A stretch of DNA of 64,000 nt, from assembly GCA_020635455.1 (NCBI GenBank), contig JACJZT010000002.1, positions 434,001-498,000 on the forward strand, read 5' to 3'. Made by a program: the position numbers and the translations under genes. Below, one piece after another: positions 45,611-54,728 of the stretch (within the stretch, counting starts at the first letter, position 1; every line of letters starts with the position of its first letter). The notes under the pieces are model-generated. The model ran no database searches and was not told the origin of the DNA. It saw nothing but the letters and a program-made list of their open reading frames with translations. This DNA is from Flavobacteriales bacterium (lineage in GTDB: Bacteria; Bacteroidota; Bacteroidia; NS11-12g; UBA9320).

Positions 45611-45630
45611 GATCATTAATTTATAAAATT

Positions 45631-45662
45631 AAAAAGGCGACCCTTGATCGGATCGCCTTTTT
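45631..45662. terminator. Bidirectional intrinsic terminator
   Basis: AAAAAGGCGA pairs with TCGCCTTTTT over 10 bp around a 12-base loop, with A and T runs on the two flanks. It serves the SRPBCC gene (plus) and the MFS gene (minus), whose stop codon begins at the end of the T run. Confidence 0.88.
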
Positions 45663-46994
45663 TTATGCTTCAAAACTATGAATCCTTTCGTCAATATTCT
45701 GAATCTTGTTTATCAGATACTCAGATCTGCGGATCCGCATCAGTAAAAGAAAACCTATGGCAAACAAACTTATCAACAACAATATTGATTGCCGCATATC
45801 GTGTGTTATTCCTTCAATATATCCGAATAAAAACACGCCAATTACCAGTCCGATCTTTTCCGAAACATCGTAAAAACTAAAATATGAGGCATGATCGGTA
45901 GTGGATGGGAGTAATTTTGCAAAAGTGCTTCTGCTCATACTCTGAATTCCGCCCATAATAAATCCTACCATGGCAGCAAGAAAATAAAACTCCAATGGCT
46001 CGGTAATGAAATACGCAAGGATGCATGCCAACATCCAGATAAATACGGTAGCTTTAATCACATTGAAATTTCCAATCTTCGACGAAAGTTTGCTCATGGT
46101 CCATGCCCCAACTGCAGCAACAATTTGAATGATTATTACGGAAACGATCAGACCCGACTTATCGTCTCCCCTGAAGATCTCCTTATTTGCAAATGGCACT
46201 GCAACGATCAGTACCGTCTGTACACCACAATTGTAAACAAAATAGGAGATCAAATATTTTCTCAACAAATAATGACCTCTTAATTCTTTAGCTACCTTTT
46301 TCAACTCAAGAAAGCCGTTCATCAACGGGTTTTTAATTTCCTTTTTAACATATGACTCATTCAGTCTTTTGTAGGTATACTGAGCAAAACCCATCCACCA
46401 CAATCCTACGATAACAAAAATATACCGCGCATTCACGTCAAGCATTTTAATGGCGATCAAACTACAAACCAATACCAGGGTACTACCAATATAGCCCAGC
46501 ATAAAGCCCCTTGCGCTCAGGGAATCGTGATATTCAGGATCTGCAATTTCCGGCAAAAAAGCATTGTAAAAAACAAGGCTACCCCAAAAACCAACACATG
46601 CCAGGACTACCGGAACCATGCTGAGTTCAAGATGCTGACCATCGAAAAAATAAAGCCCCATACAACTAAAAGAACCCAGGTAACAGAAAAACTTCAGAAA
46701 AAATTTCTTCTTTCCGCTGTAATCAGCCACACCACTAAGGATTGGAGCCGTAAAAACCACGATAAGATACGCCAAAGAAAACACATAATTATAGAGCTCT
46801 GTGTTGCTAAACTTTTGTCCGAGAAAACTCACCGTATCAACAATTTTTCCACTATTTTTATCTGTAAACGAAGTTTGAGCAGCATAAAAGATTGGGAAAA
46901 TTGCTGTGGTTATGACTAGGTTGTAAACCGAATTGGCCCAATCGTACATGGCCCAGGCATGCATTACCTTAGGATTGTTTTTTTCAGCTTTCAC
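45663..46994 (-). CDS. MFS transporter, UMF1/Atg22-like family
   Basis: 443 residues with 11-12 hydrophobic segments. The N-terminal HAWAMYDWANSVYNLVITTAIFPIFY motif is diagnostic of the bacterial UMF1/Vps22-type MFS group, and the middle loop between halves carries NESYVKKEIKNPLMNG. The transported substrate is not known; eukaryotic Atg22 relatives export amino acids from the vacuole. The start used is GTG 46994; the first ATG lies 10 codons in, just before the conserved motif, and could be the real start. Confidence 0.87.
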   Translation of the reverse strand: MKAEKNNPKVMHAWAMYDWANSVYNLVITTAIFPIFYAAQTSFTDKNSGKIVDTVSFLGQKFSNTELYNYVFSLAYLIVVFTAPILSGVADYSGKKKFFLKFFCYLGSFSCMGLYFFDGQHLELSMVPVVLACVGFWGSLVFYNAFLPEIADPEYHDSLSARGFMLGYIGSTLVLVCSLIAIKMLDVNARYIFVIVGLWWMGFAQYTYKRLNESYVKKEIKNPLMNGFLELKKVAKELRGHYLLRKYLISYFVYNCGVQTVLIVAVPFANKEIFRGDDKSGLIVSVIIIQIVAAVGAWTMSKLSSKIGNFNVIKATVFIWMLACILAYFITEPLEFYFLAAMVGFIMGGIQSMSRSTFAKLLPSTTDHASYFSFYDVSEKIGLVIGVFLFGYIEGITHDMRQSILLLISLFAIGFLLLMRIRRSEYLINKIQNIDERIHSFEA

Positions 46995-47127
46995 CTTTCA
47001 AACAAAAGCTTTTTTTAACACAATTTATATTACTTTTTTAAACTTAATAAAAGTTAAACAGATGATGATGAAAATACAAGGAATTGCTAACTGCATAATT
47101 ATCAACATTATTCATTTCCCGAACCTA

Positions 47128-47158
47128 TTGAAAGTGTGATAAAAAAAAATTAAGTTTG
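47128..47158 (+). promoter_or_regulatory. Promoter with minus-33 TTG and minus-7 TAAGTTTG
   Basis: TTG at 47128-47130 and TAAGTTTG at 47151-47158, 20 bases apart, match the Bacteroidota sigma-ABfr-type promoter layout. The leader to ATG 47173 is about 11 bases. This is the best two-part promoter seen in the window. Confidence 0.6.
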
Positions 47159-47172
47159 CGAACCTTAAAATA

Positions 47173-48045
47173 ATGCATTCCCTTAAGAGCGAAAACCTTA
47201 ATCATAATAAAGGCACAGAAGTAAAGAACTCAACTTTGCAGGTTCTTATGCTTTTGATTTCTTTTATTTTATGCGGAAACCTTTTTGCGGATCCATTTAA
47301 GCAACAAATCGAGCAGAAAAAAATTGCCAAAAGCATACTTCCAAGTATAACAGAAGCTTTGGCCCCAACAGATTCTATCAATTTGAATTTATTGGAACTT
47401 GCCTCCTGTGAATTTTATGAAAAAATTAATTTCAATAAGCATAATGCTTTAAATTACAACGTTTTTCAAATGGCATACAAAGGCTATCTGGTAATGAAAA
47501 AAGAGGGTATGCTTTCCAATTTCAGGTATCTTTCTATCCTTGATTTTGAATTATCGGCTAACGCCAAAAGATTATGGGTAATTGACCTTGAAGAACAAAA
47601 AGTGATCATACACGATCTGGTTTCACACGGACGCAACAGTGGAGAAGAATTTGCCAATTCTTTTTCAAACAGACATCAAAGTTTCCAGAGCAGCCTGGGT
47701 TTTTACGTAACGGGTATGCCATACCTTGGCAAAAACGCATATTCGCTCAAACTGCATGGAGTTGAAACCGGATTCAACGATAATGCATTCGACCGGGGAA
47801 TTGTGATCCATGCAGCAGACTATGTAAGCCAGAGTTTCATACGTCATCACAAAAGGCTCGGCCGCAGCCAGGGTTGTCCTGCCGTAAACCCCGGCCTTAA
47901 CAAAAAACTCATAAATGTGATACAGGGAGGTTCCTGTCTGTTTATATATTACCCTGATCAAGCCTATCTGAGAAAGTCTGAAATTTTAAACTCATGGGAC
48001 CCTTCCAATGAATTCCCTTTTGCTTCAAATTATGCACTTAATTAA
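47173..48045 (+). CDS. Murein L,D-transpeptidase catalytic domain protein (YkuD_2 type)
   Basis: 290 residues. A cytoplasmic tail precedes the signal segment (LQVLMLLISFILCGNLFA). The C-terminal half matches the YkuD_2-type family: LWVIDLEEQKVIIHDLVSHGRNSG, FYVTGMPYLGKNAYSLKLHG, GIVIHAADYV, and the catalytic Cys in RLGRSQGCPAVNP. Such proteins are predicted L,D-transpeptidases acting on peptidoglycan in the periplasm. The gene is followed 9 bases later by a second, unrelated-subfamily L,D-transpeptidase, so the two probably form an operon. Confidence 0.87.
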   Translation: MHSLKSENLNHNKGTEVKNSTLQVLMLLISFILCGNLFADPFKQQIEQKKIAKSILPSITEALAPTDSINLNLLELASCEFYEKINFNKHNALNYNVFQMAYKGYLVMKKEGMLSNFRYLSILDFELSANAKRLWVIDLEEQKVIIHDLVSHGRNSGEEFANSFSNRHQSFQSSLGFYVTGMPYLGKNAYSLKLHGVETGFNDNAFDRGIVIHAADYVSQSFIRHHKRLGRSQGCPAVNPGLNKKLINVIQGGSCLFIYYPDQAYLRKSEILNSWDPSNEFPFASNYALN

Positions 48046-48054
48046 AGGCAGATT

Positions 48055-49860
48055 TTGAAAAGCTGGCAAATCAGACGGAACTGTAAATTAATATCCCTTT
48101 CTGTATTTTTATTGTTTCTTACAGATTCCTGTAAAAGGAAAAACATTGAAGAAACCGGAGTTCCGGTAAAGGCAGTGGTTCCAGGGCTGGATGGTGAAAA
48201 ATTGACCAAACGTCTTCTGAGTAAGGTAAAAGATACGCTTTACAAGCCCGCAGGAATTTACGACGATCGGTTTGGCGATACCCTCAAGGAATTTTACATT
48301 CGGAGAAAAGGAAACCCGGTATGGATCAATTCACTTAAAGACACCCAATTTCGTAACAATCTGTTTCGTTTAATTTATGAAATGCCGGACCATGGGCTTG
48401 ATTCGGGTTTTTATAATTCGAGCTTGATACGTTCCTATTTCACACAATTCGATTCTCTAAAAGAGATATACTCGGATCAATCCTATGATATGTTGTCGGA
48501 TCTTGATTATACCCTCTCCATTACTGCAATAGGGTTATTCAAAGACCTTACCCTTGGAAGGATCGATCCTCAAAAATACTATGCTCCGTTTTACGATATT
48601 GAGCCAAGCAAAAAAGATCGATTCAGAATATTCAATGTATTGTTTAACCCGCTTACTTTTCACGACACAATTCATTTGTACATGCCTGCCACACGCAGGT
48701 ATCATGCCCTGCAAACGATCTTAAAAAAACAAAAACAATACATAAGTTCTAATAAGGTTCAGGATTACGATACCGGTCAAAAGATCCATTCATCATTAAA
48801 CCAAAAGGTGATCTCACAAAGAATAGAGCTTTTGTGGTTTTCCATTGAGGATTTAAATGCGGATTACGCTTCCCACAAAAGTTGGAATGAAAAGGAAAAG
48901 GTCAATAAAACCAGAAACATGCTGGGATTGCGCAATGGCGGTGTCGACTCATTACTGGTTGACCGACTCTGTGTTCCGTCAAACGAGATCCTTAATGAAG
49001 CCCAGGTTTCTCTTGAACGTGAACGCTGGTACTCGCAACCCGATGAAGGAGCCTATTTAATGGTTTCTCTAACTGATTTTGTGGTGTATATGTATAACGA
49101 CACGGTAAAAAGTATGAGAGTTTGCGTAGGCAAACGCAAACCTGCCGATTACGAAGAAAAGCTTCAGAAATACTATAAAACAAAAATAGCTTCAGCTCGT
49201 CCCATTGACAGTGAAACCCCGCAGATCGGTTCGGCCATAAATCAGATCATCCTAAACCCAACCTGGACTGTTCCAAACAGCATCATAGGAAAAGAAATGT
49301 ATTGGAACATTGTGAGTAAACCCGGATACCTCGAATCAAAAGGCTATGAGGTTTTAAAAGATGGTAAAGTTGTGCCATCAGGCAGCATTAACTGGCGAAA
49401 ATACAGTCCGTATAAGGTTCCTGTTAAGATCCGGCAAAAATCAGGTAAAGCCAATTCACTTGGACTTGTAAAATTCAATCTGCCCAATCGCCATAATATA
49501 TACCTTCACGACACCCCGGAAAAAAGCAGATTTGGTTACATCAACCGTGCTGTAAGTCACGGATGCATACGTCTTAATTACCCGTTTGAAATGGCTGAAT
49601 TTATTCTGGGATTGCAGGAAGACAGCACCCTCGTCGACAAGTTTCGGTTAAAAATGGGTTTACAACCTTACGACACTACACTTCAGGTAGCCGACTCCCT
49701 TTTGAAACCAAGTAAAGAAACTGAAAGAATCTATTTAAAACGAAAGGTCCCGGTTTATCTTGTATACAAGACCGTTATGATTGAAACCGACGGACACCTT
49801 CGTTTCAACAAAGACATTTATCGCAAAAACCGCTCGCTTGCCATACGTTTAAGGAAATAA
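48055..49860 (+). CDS. L,D-transpeptidase, YcbB/LdtD-like lipoprotein
   Basis: 601 residues from a TTG start that gives a lipoprotein signal (LISLSVFLLFLTDSC). The N-terminal ~300 residues match the scaffold/peptidoglycan-binding-like region of YcbB (LdtD): VWINSLKDTQFRN, MPDHGLDSGFY, DYTLSITAIGLFKDLTLGRIDPQKYY. The catalytic domain has GSAINQIILNPTWTVPNSI, IYLHDTPEKSRFGYINRAVS and the nucleophile Cys in SHGCIRLNYP. It forms 3-3 cross-links in peptidoglycan. No ATG occurs in the first ~110 codons, so the non-ATG start is needed for export. Confidence 0.88.
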   Translation: MKSWQIRRNCKLISLSVFLLFLTDSCKRKNIEETGVPVKAVVPGLDGEKLTKRLLSKVKDTLYKPAGIYDDRFGDTLKEFYIRRKGNPVWINSLKDTQFRNNLFRLIYEMPDHGLDSGFYNSSLIRSYFTQFDSLKEIYSDQSYDMLSDLDYTLSITAIGLFKDLTLGRIDPQKYYAPFYDIEPSKKDRFRIFNVLFNPLTFHDTIHLYMPATRRYHALQTILKKQKQYISSNKVQDYDTGQKIHSSLNQKVISQRIELLWFSIEDLNADYASHKSWNEKEKVNKTRNMLGLRNGGVDSLLVDRLCVPSNEILNEAQVSLERERWYSQPDEGAYLMVSLTDFVVYMYNDTVKSMRVCVGKRKPADYEEKLQKYYKTKIASARPIDSETPQIGSAINQIILNPTWTVPNSIIGKEMYWNIVSKPGYLESKGYEVLKDGKVVPSGSINWRKYSPYKVPVKIRQKSGKANSLGLVKFNLPNRHNIYLHDTPEKSRFGYINRAVSHGCIRLNYPFEMAEFILGLQEDSTLVDKFRLKMGLQPYDTTLQVADSLLKPSKETERIYLKRKVPVYLVYKTVMIETDGHLRFNKDIYRKNRSLAIRLRK

Positions 49861-49895
49861 AAAAACCACCTCCGAAAATTCCCGGAAGTGGTTAA
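49859..49895 (-). terminator. Intrinsic terminator for the metacaspase-like operon
   Basis: An 11-bp stem with one mismatch (CGGAAGTGGTT with AACCACCTCCG) and an 8-base loop. On the minus strand the stem is followed by TTTTT, placing it 30 bases past the minus-strand stop at 49926. The plus-strand side has no T run, so it mainly serves the minus strand. Confidence 0.7.
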
Positions 49896-49925
49896 AAAAC
49901 TATGAAACGGTTTTAACTTTCTTTT

Positions 49926-51947
49926 TTATTCAACAACTTTGAAGGTTACGGTATAAATGTTGGCCGATCCGTTTGGAACATTGGGCATTCTCGGTCCTCT
50001 TGACCCTGCTGTTTTGAAGGATTCGCTGAATAAACCTGAGAATGGATTTGAGTTCACATCTCCACGGGATGATTCTCCCCGTGTAGTAATAATGGAGGAC
50101 AGATCCAATGGGGTTTCGGTGGCAATGAGCTTAAAAACCTCGTTGCCATATGGTGGATAAAAGATCATAATATCATCATCGTCCAGCTCCAGCGATTGTC
50201 CGGGTGTGATCCTGTAGTCAATGGCCTTCCGGTCGGTGGCCGGATTAGGGATCACGAGATTAATAATGTTGTTGGGTTGTATATCAATAATGGTAAAATA
50301 AACCGCCTTATTTCCATTGTTTGTGATCTTGAGTTTAAAAGCATCTTTTTCACCTTTAAATACAAGATTTCCCGATTCATCCTTCTTTGAGCTCAGTTCC
50401 TGTCGTGACACCTCAACAAATTTGTCTCCCTCCTGCTTTACGGTTATAGGGATGAATTCAAATTTCACATCCATACGTGAGTCGTTAACATCCAAACCTC
50501 TGATGTACGAAGCCTGACTGTAGGATTTAACACTCTCAATAACCTGTAAGGTTGTTTTTTCGATATTGGCATCAACGGGTTCGTCCATTAAAAGCATATC
50601 CGTAGATGAAGTAATGGTAAGCTGACTGCCTCTGCTATATTTATTTCCTTCATCAATGATCAGGTCCGAATTTTGAGGCACCAATTTGATGAAAGGATAT
50701 TTTTCGAATTCACTTATGATTGACTTTTTCAATTGATCATTACCAATATCCAGCTTAACTTTTACTTCGAGTTTGCCGTAATTCTTTTCAACCACAAATA
50801 CCCAGGATTCCATCGCTTTAACTTTCTCCAGGGAATTGTCAAGTGTAACCGTGGCATCGGTTAATGAGGTTGCTGTAATTATACCGGTAGCTTTGGGTTT
50901 GGCTTTTCCTGGATCTTTCGTATCAATATCGTAAAATGCTACCTTGCTGTCTTTAAATAATCCCAGAATCTCTCCTGCGTTTAACTTAACGGTTTTTTCA
51001 TCTTCCCATTTATCAACTTTAAAGTAGTTTAGTTTGCCAACGATCTTACCGCCTAAAATTGTATTTCTGAGGTCACCTTCTGCCTGAGGGGTTTGACGTG
51101 GTGCAAATCCACTCATGGCAACCTTGATCTTGTCGAACAATCCACCATAAGTAGTGTTTTTGTCGGCGTTCGCAAAAGCTTTACTGAAGGCATAACTCAA
51201 CGAACCTACCCCATTTCCATTTTCGTCTTCGGTTTCATAGTTTAATTCGTGAGGACTTGCACCAAAAAATCCTACCATGGCCGCAAGGTTCTTTTCGTCA
51301 GAAGCCTTGCCGGAAATTGCATTATTGTCTGCCTTTTTTCCTTTCAAAGTTTGATCGTAGCCTTCGGGTGCACATGGCTTATCGGTACCTCTGTGTTTTC
51401 GGATGGCATCTCCGCCTCTGGTTCCTGAGCCCGAATGACATGCGTCGAGAATTACCAGAACATTTCCCTTAGGGCCAAGTTTACGTCGCAATATTTCCAT
51501 ACGACCACCCAATTCCTCATCTCGGATGTGATTCTGACCTGTATAAACTCCGGGAATGTATCTTAAATTGGCATTATAAGAAACCAGAGCTTCGTCGTAT
51601 CCATCAGGTTCATCGCCATTATCGTCCATTAATTGCTGTCCGTGACCTGAATAATGAAACACGGCGATGCCATCTTTAGAAGATCTTTCGATCAGGTGAG
51701 AATCAATTGCTTTCAGAATTCCATCTTTTGTTGCTTCAGCATCCCTAAGCACAAGAATGTCTTTTTCATTAAATCCCTGCTTGATAAGTGATGCTTTAAT
51801 CAGAGGAACATCGTTTTGAGAGCTAATACTCGACCATCCGGTTGATTTTTCGTATTCACCTATGGCTACGATGAGTGCAATTTTGGTTTGTGCCATTGAA
51901 ACAAGACTCATCCATAAACAGAGGTGGAGAATTAAACTTCTTTTCAT
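49926..51947 (-). CDS. Exported caspase family (C14/metacaspase-like) protein with DUF4384
   Basis: 673 residues with a signal peptide (MKRSLILHLCLWMSLVSMAQ), so translocated out of the cytoplasm. The p20-like domain (~22-300) keeps the catalytic His102 (FHYSGHGQQL) and Cys170 (VILDACHSGSG), and the GDEPDGYDEALV loop typical of metacaspases, which bind Ca2+ and cut after Arg/Lys. The C-terminal ~200 residues include a DUF4384-type beta domain (YFTIIDIQPNNIINLVIPN, DDIMIFYPPYGNEVFKLI). It is 30 bases downstream of a trypsin-like protease gene, implying coexpression. Confidence 0.9.
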   Translation of the reverse strand: MKRSLILHLCLWMSLVSMAQTKIALIVAIGEYEKSTGWSSISSQNDVPLIKASLIKQGFNEKDILVLRDAEATKDGILKAIDSHLIERSSKDGIAVFHYSGHGQQLMDDNGDEPDGYDEALVSYNANLRYIPGVYTGQNHIRDEELGGRMEILRRKLGPKGNVLVILDACHSGSGTRGGDAIRKHRGTDKPCAPEGYDQTLKGKKADNNAISGKASDEKNLAAMVGFFGASPHELNYETEDENGNGVGSLSYAFSKAFANADKNTTYGGLFDKIKVAMSGFAPRQTPQAEGDLRNTILGGKIVGKLNYFKVDKWEDEKTVKLNAGEILGLFKDSKVAFYDIDTKDPGKAKPKATGIITATSLTDATVTLDNSLEKVKAMESWVFVVEKNYGKLEVKVKLDIGNDQLKKSIISEFEKYPFIKLVPQNSDLIIDEGNKYSRGSQLTITSSTDMLLMDEPVDANIEKTTLQVIESVKSYSQASYIRGLDVNDSRMDVKFEFIPITVKQEGDKFVEVSRQELSSKKDESGNLVFKGEKDAFKLKITNNGNKAVYFTIIDIQPNNIINLVIPNPATDRKAIDYRITPGQSLELDDDDIMIFYPPYGNEVFKLIATETPLDLSSIITTRGESSRGDVNSNPFSGLFSESFKTAGSRGPRMPNVPNGSANIYTVTFKVVE

Positions 51948-51977
51948 GATTCTCAGAATTTACGGTTTATTAAAGGA

Positions 51978-53441
51978 TCAATAATAGATGGTTGATTTGA
52001 TCAGATCATTTTTACCGGACAGGTATTGGCGGTACAAACTCGCTTTACCTTTGGTATCGGCAGCATCAATTATGTAATAGTCAAATACACCGCTCAAACT
52101 GCTCATCTTAATTGCGGCTCCAAGATCCTTCAAAGTGATGATCTTCCACATGTTCGGGTTGCTTTCGTTGTATATTCCACCGCAAATAACATAATAGGTG
52201 CGACCTCTGGAATCTCCTCTTTCATTGGTAAACTTTTTTTCTTTCTGAACCTGATAATTGCTCTGATCGGTGTAATCAAAGGCCACCTGACCATACGAAG
52301 TGTTTAAGGTAACACCCGGTATTTGGGTCAGAACATAAGACGCGATGTTTTCAAGTTCAAATTTATTAAGGGTGGCTGTCTTAAAACTTACCGTTTCACT
52401 TACACCATTTGGCGAAACAATTTCAAGGCTTACTGTGGCTTCCGGTGCAATTTTCTCAAATTCACCCAAAACTTCCTCGACGTTCCTTACCTCAATGCCA
52501 CCAACTTTTCGGATCGAATAACCCACTTTACTTTTAAGGGATGAATAGGCAGGACTTCCGGGAATTACACTGTATATCTTTGCGGTTTCATCCTGAAGAT
52601 AATAGGATTTGTTTTCTAATAAATATGCCTGCGCTACCTCTACTCCTAAATAGGCTCTTTTAATTCGTCCATTATTGTTCAATACTTCATTGACAAGTCG
52701 GTTTGACAAGCCCGGTTCCAGTGAAAAATTGATCTGCTGCTGAAGGATCTGTGATCCGTCAGGGGCCTGAGCAAATGCGATCTGTGAATTTATACCCACC
52801 ACTTCTCCTTTTTCATTAACAAGTGGTCCGCCACTATTTCCCCAGATCAGAGTAGCAGTGTGTTGAAGAAATCCGAATTTACCTGTATGTCCGCCCCGTG
52901 TTCGGTTTTTTGCACTGATAATACCATCCGTAACGGTATACGGATAGGTACCAAGCGGGTTGCCAATCGCATATACCTTGTCACCAACGTTTGGCTCGGT
53001 CTTGGTAAATTCCAGAACTTCAACTTCCTTGCCAACAGGAGTTACGAATTCAAGAACGGCCATGTCGTAAAAATTGTCTCCCCCAAGTACCTTTACTTCG
53101 TATTTGGTCTGGTTAATGGTGTAAACAAAAATGCTTTCGGTTTCGGTTGATGCAGATTCAATTACGTGCGCGTTGGTAACAACATAGTATTTACCATTTC
53201 TCTTTATGATAAAACCTGAACCGGAACCCTTCGCATTGGTTATGTCGAGTGCTTTTTTATAAGCATCTTCCGATACGGATCCCCGCATACCAAGGGTCAT
53301 TTTACCATAAGGTTCGGTTTTGTAAACAGCCACAGTAACCACGGCTCCCAAACATTTGTCTAATACTGCACTGGCAGATTGTGCTACTGAACTTGCTACA
53401 AAGGCAAGAATTAATGTGATTGATAAGATTGTTCGTTTCAT
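51978..53441 (-). CDS. Exported S1C trypsin-like serine protease with PDZ-like domain
   Basis: 487 residues with a signal peptide (MKRTILSITLILAFVASSVAQ). The catalytic triad is complete: His92 (VVTNAHVIE), Asp126 (NFYDMAVLEF), and Ser203 (IWGNSGGPLV). A PDZ-like domain follows at ~270-360 (GVEVAQAYL, AKIYSVIPGSPAYSS). The C-terminal ~110 residues are a separate domain I do not recognise (TYYVICGGIYNESNP, YIIDAADTKG). The layout is HtrA-like but with an extra tail. Periplasmic or exported. First gene of a two-gene unit with the metacaspase-like protein. Confidence 0.9.
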   Translation of the reverse strand: MKRTILSITLILAFVASSVAQSASAVLDKCLGAVVTVAVYKTEPYGKMTLGMRGSVSEDAYKKALDITNAKGSGSGFIIKRNGKYYVVTNAHVIESASTETESIFVYTINQTKYEVKVLGGDNFYDMAVLEFVTPVGKEVEVLEFTKTEPNVGDKVYAIGNPLGTYPYTVTDGIISAKNRTRGGHTGKFGFLQHTATLIWGNSGGPLVNEKGEVVGINSQIAFAQAPDGSQILQQQINFSLEPGLSNRLVNEVLNNNGRIKRAYLGVEVAQAYLLENKSYYLQDETAKIYSVIPGSPAYSSLKSKVGYSIRKVGGIEVRNVEEVLGEFEKIAPEATVSLEIVSPNGVSETVSFKTATLNKFELENIASYVLTQIPGVTLNTSYGQVAFDYTDQSNYQVQKEKKFTNERGDSRGRTYYVICGGIYNESNPNMWKIITLKDLGAAIKMSSLSGVFDYYIIDAADTKGKASLYRQYLSGKNDLIKSTIYY

Positions 53442-53673
53442 TTTGTTTTGTTTTTATACTATGTTAATTCTTTTACGTTTAAAAAGGTAAACAGAAAATT
53501 TTTTGCAGGGAAAACACCCTTTCCTAACTCTGTGAATTATAAGACCTTAGGTTTAATTTTTCTTTTCTGGTCCATTTTGTTTTTTAAAACCCTTTCAATT
53601 AAATCATCTGAAAATAACTTAATATTCCTGGTAAAAATGCGAATTTATTCAAAATGACAGTAATAAATTGAAC

Positions 53674-53681
53674 TAATTTTG
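53674..53681 (+). promoter_or_regulatory. minus-7 box (TAATTTTG) of aroB
   Basis: Exact TAnnTTTG; the predicted leader to ATG 53694 is about 9 bases. Confidence 0.5.
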
Positions 53682-53693
53682 AATTCTTAAAAT

Positions 53694-54728
53694 ATGGATC
53701 GGGAATTTCTTTTTTTTAACTCTGCTTCTGAACTCTCAAAAACAATTAGTTCGTTTGAACATTCCATAATAATTTGTGATGAAAACATACGACATCACTG
53801 CCTGCAACATCTGGAATTCGATCACAACATACCGGTCATCTGTATTTCTTCGGGCGAAAAGAACAAATCCCTTCAATCGCTTGAGCAGATCTGGGACGGA
53901 CTTATTCGTTTTAAGGCAGGTCGTCATACGATGGTGTTTTCTATGGGAGGAGGAGTTATTACCGATATAGGCGGACTGGCAGCTTCAACCTTTAAAAGAG
54001 GAATACCGTTTACGCATATCCCAACCACTTTAATGGGAATGGTTGATGCCTCTCATGGAGGTAAAACAGGAATAAATTATAAGAATTACAAAAACTACAT
54101 AGGAACCTTCGTAAAGCCATCCAATGTGTATATTTTACCGGAGTTTTTAAAAACCCTTGAACCGATTCATTTATACTCCGGTTTTGCAGAAATGCTCAAA
54201 CACGGGCTTATTGCGGATGTTTATTATTTCAATTCCTTAAAACAACTTGACCTGAAAGAAGTATTTGTCGAGACCGAAAGATTGGTTCCGTTTATTGAAC
54301 AATCGGTTAAGCTTAAAAACATCATTGTAAATAAAGACCTTCAGGATTACGGCCTCAGGCAGATCCTGAATTTTGGCCACACTTTTGGTCATGCATTTGA
54401 AAGCTTTTTTATTAACGAACATTCGGCACACGGTTATTTTATTGCAGCCGGCATCGTGTGTGAATCGTATGTGAGTTTAAAAAGGCAAATGTTGTCTGAG
54501 GATATGTTCGGCGAAATTCTGGAAACCCTTCGGAAGCATTATAAAAAATTAGCCATTAAACCGATGGACGTTCAAATCATAACTGAACTAATGGTAATGG
54601 ATAAAAAGAATTTACAATCAGGAATTTCCTGTGTACTTATCAACGGGATCGGCAATGCCATTTATGGCAATATTATCTCGGAAGATGAGGTAAAAGAAGC
54701 TTTAAATTTTTATTTGAGCCATGCCTGA
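53694..54728 (+). CDS. aroB: 3-dehydroquinate synthase
   Basis: 344 residues. It shows the NAD-binding GGGVITDIGGLAASTFKRG, the IPTTLMGMVDASHGGKTGIN segment, the NYKNYIGTF region, and the metal-binding GFAEMLKHGLI, NFGHTFGHAFE and HGYFIAAGI motifs. It converts DAHP to 3-dehydroquinate, the second step of the shikimate pathway. The usual DASVGGKTG is DASHGGKTG here, a minor change. First gene of aroB-aroA-aroC; its end overlaps aroA by 8 bases. Confidence 0.95.
   Translation: MDREFLFFNSASELSKTISSFEHSIIICDENIRHHCLQHLEFDHNIPVICISSGEKNKSLQSLEQIWDGLIRFKAGRHTMVFSMGGGVITDIGGLAASTFKRGIPFTHIPTTLMGMVDASHGGKTGINYKNYKNYIGTFVKPSNVYILPEFLKTLEPIHLYSGFAEMLKHGLIADVYYFNSLKQLDLKEVFVETERLVPFIEQSVKLKNIIVNKDLQDYGLRQILNFGHTFGHAFESFFINEHSAHGYFIAAGIVCESYVSLKRQMLSEDMFGEILETLRKHYKKLAIKPMDVQIITELMVMDKKNLQSGISCVLINGIGNAIYGNIISEDEVKEALNFYLSHA

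Noticed and set aside
46933..47139. 68-codon frame overlapping the start of the MFS gene
   Set aside because: Most of it is antisense to the MFS gene or AT-rich promoter DNA.
53448..53657. 69-codon frame in the spacer before aroB
   Set aside because: It needs a TTG start next to the divergent protease start, is rich in Phe/Lys as expected for translated AT-rich spacer, and has no recognisable motif.
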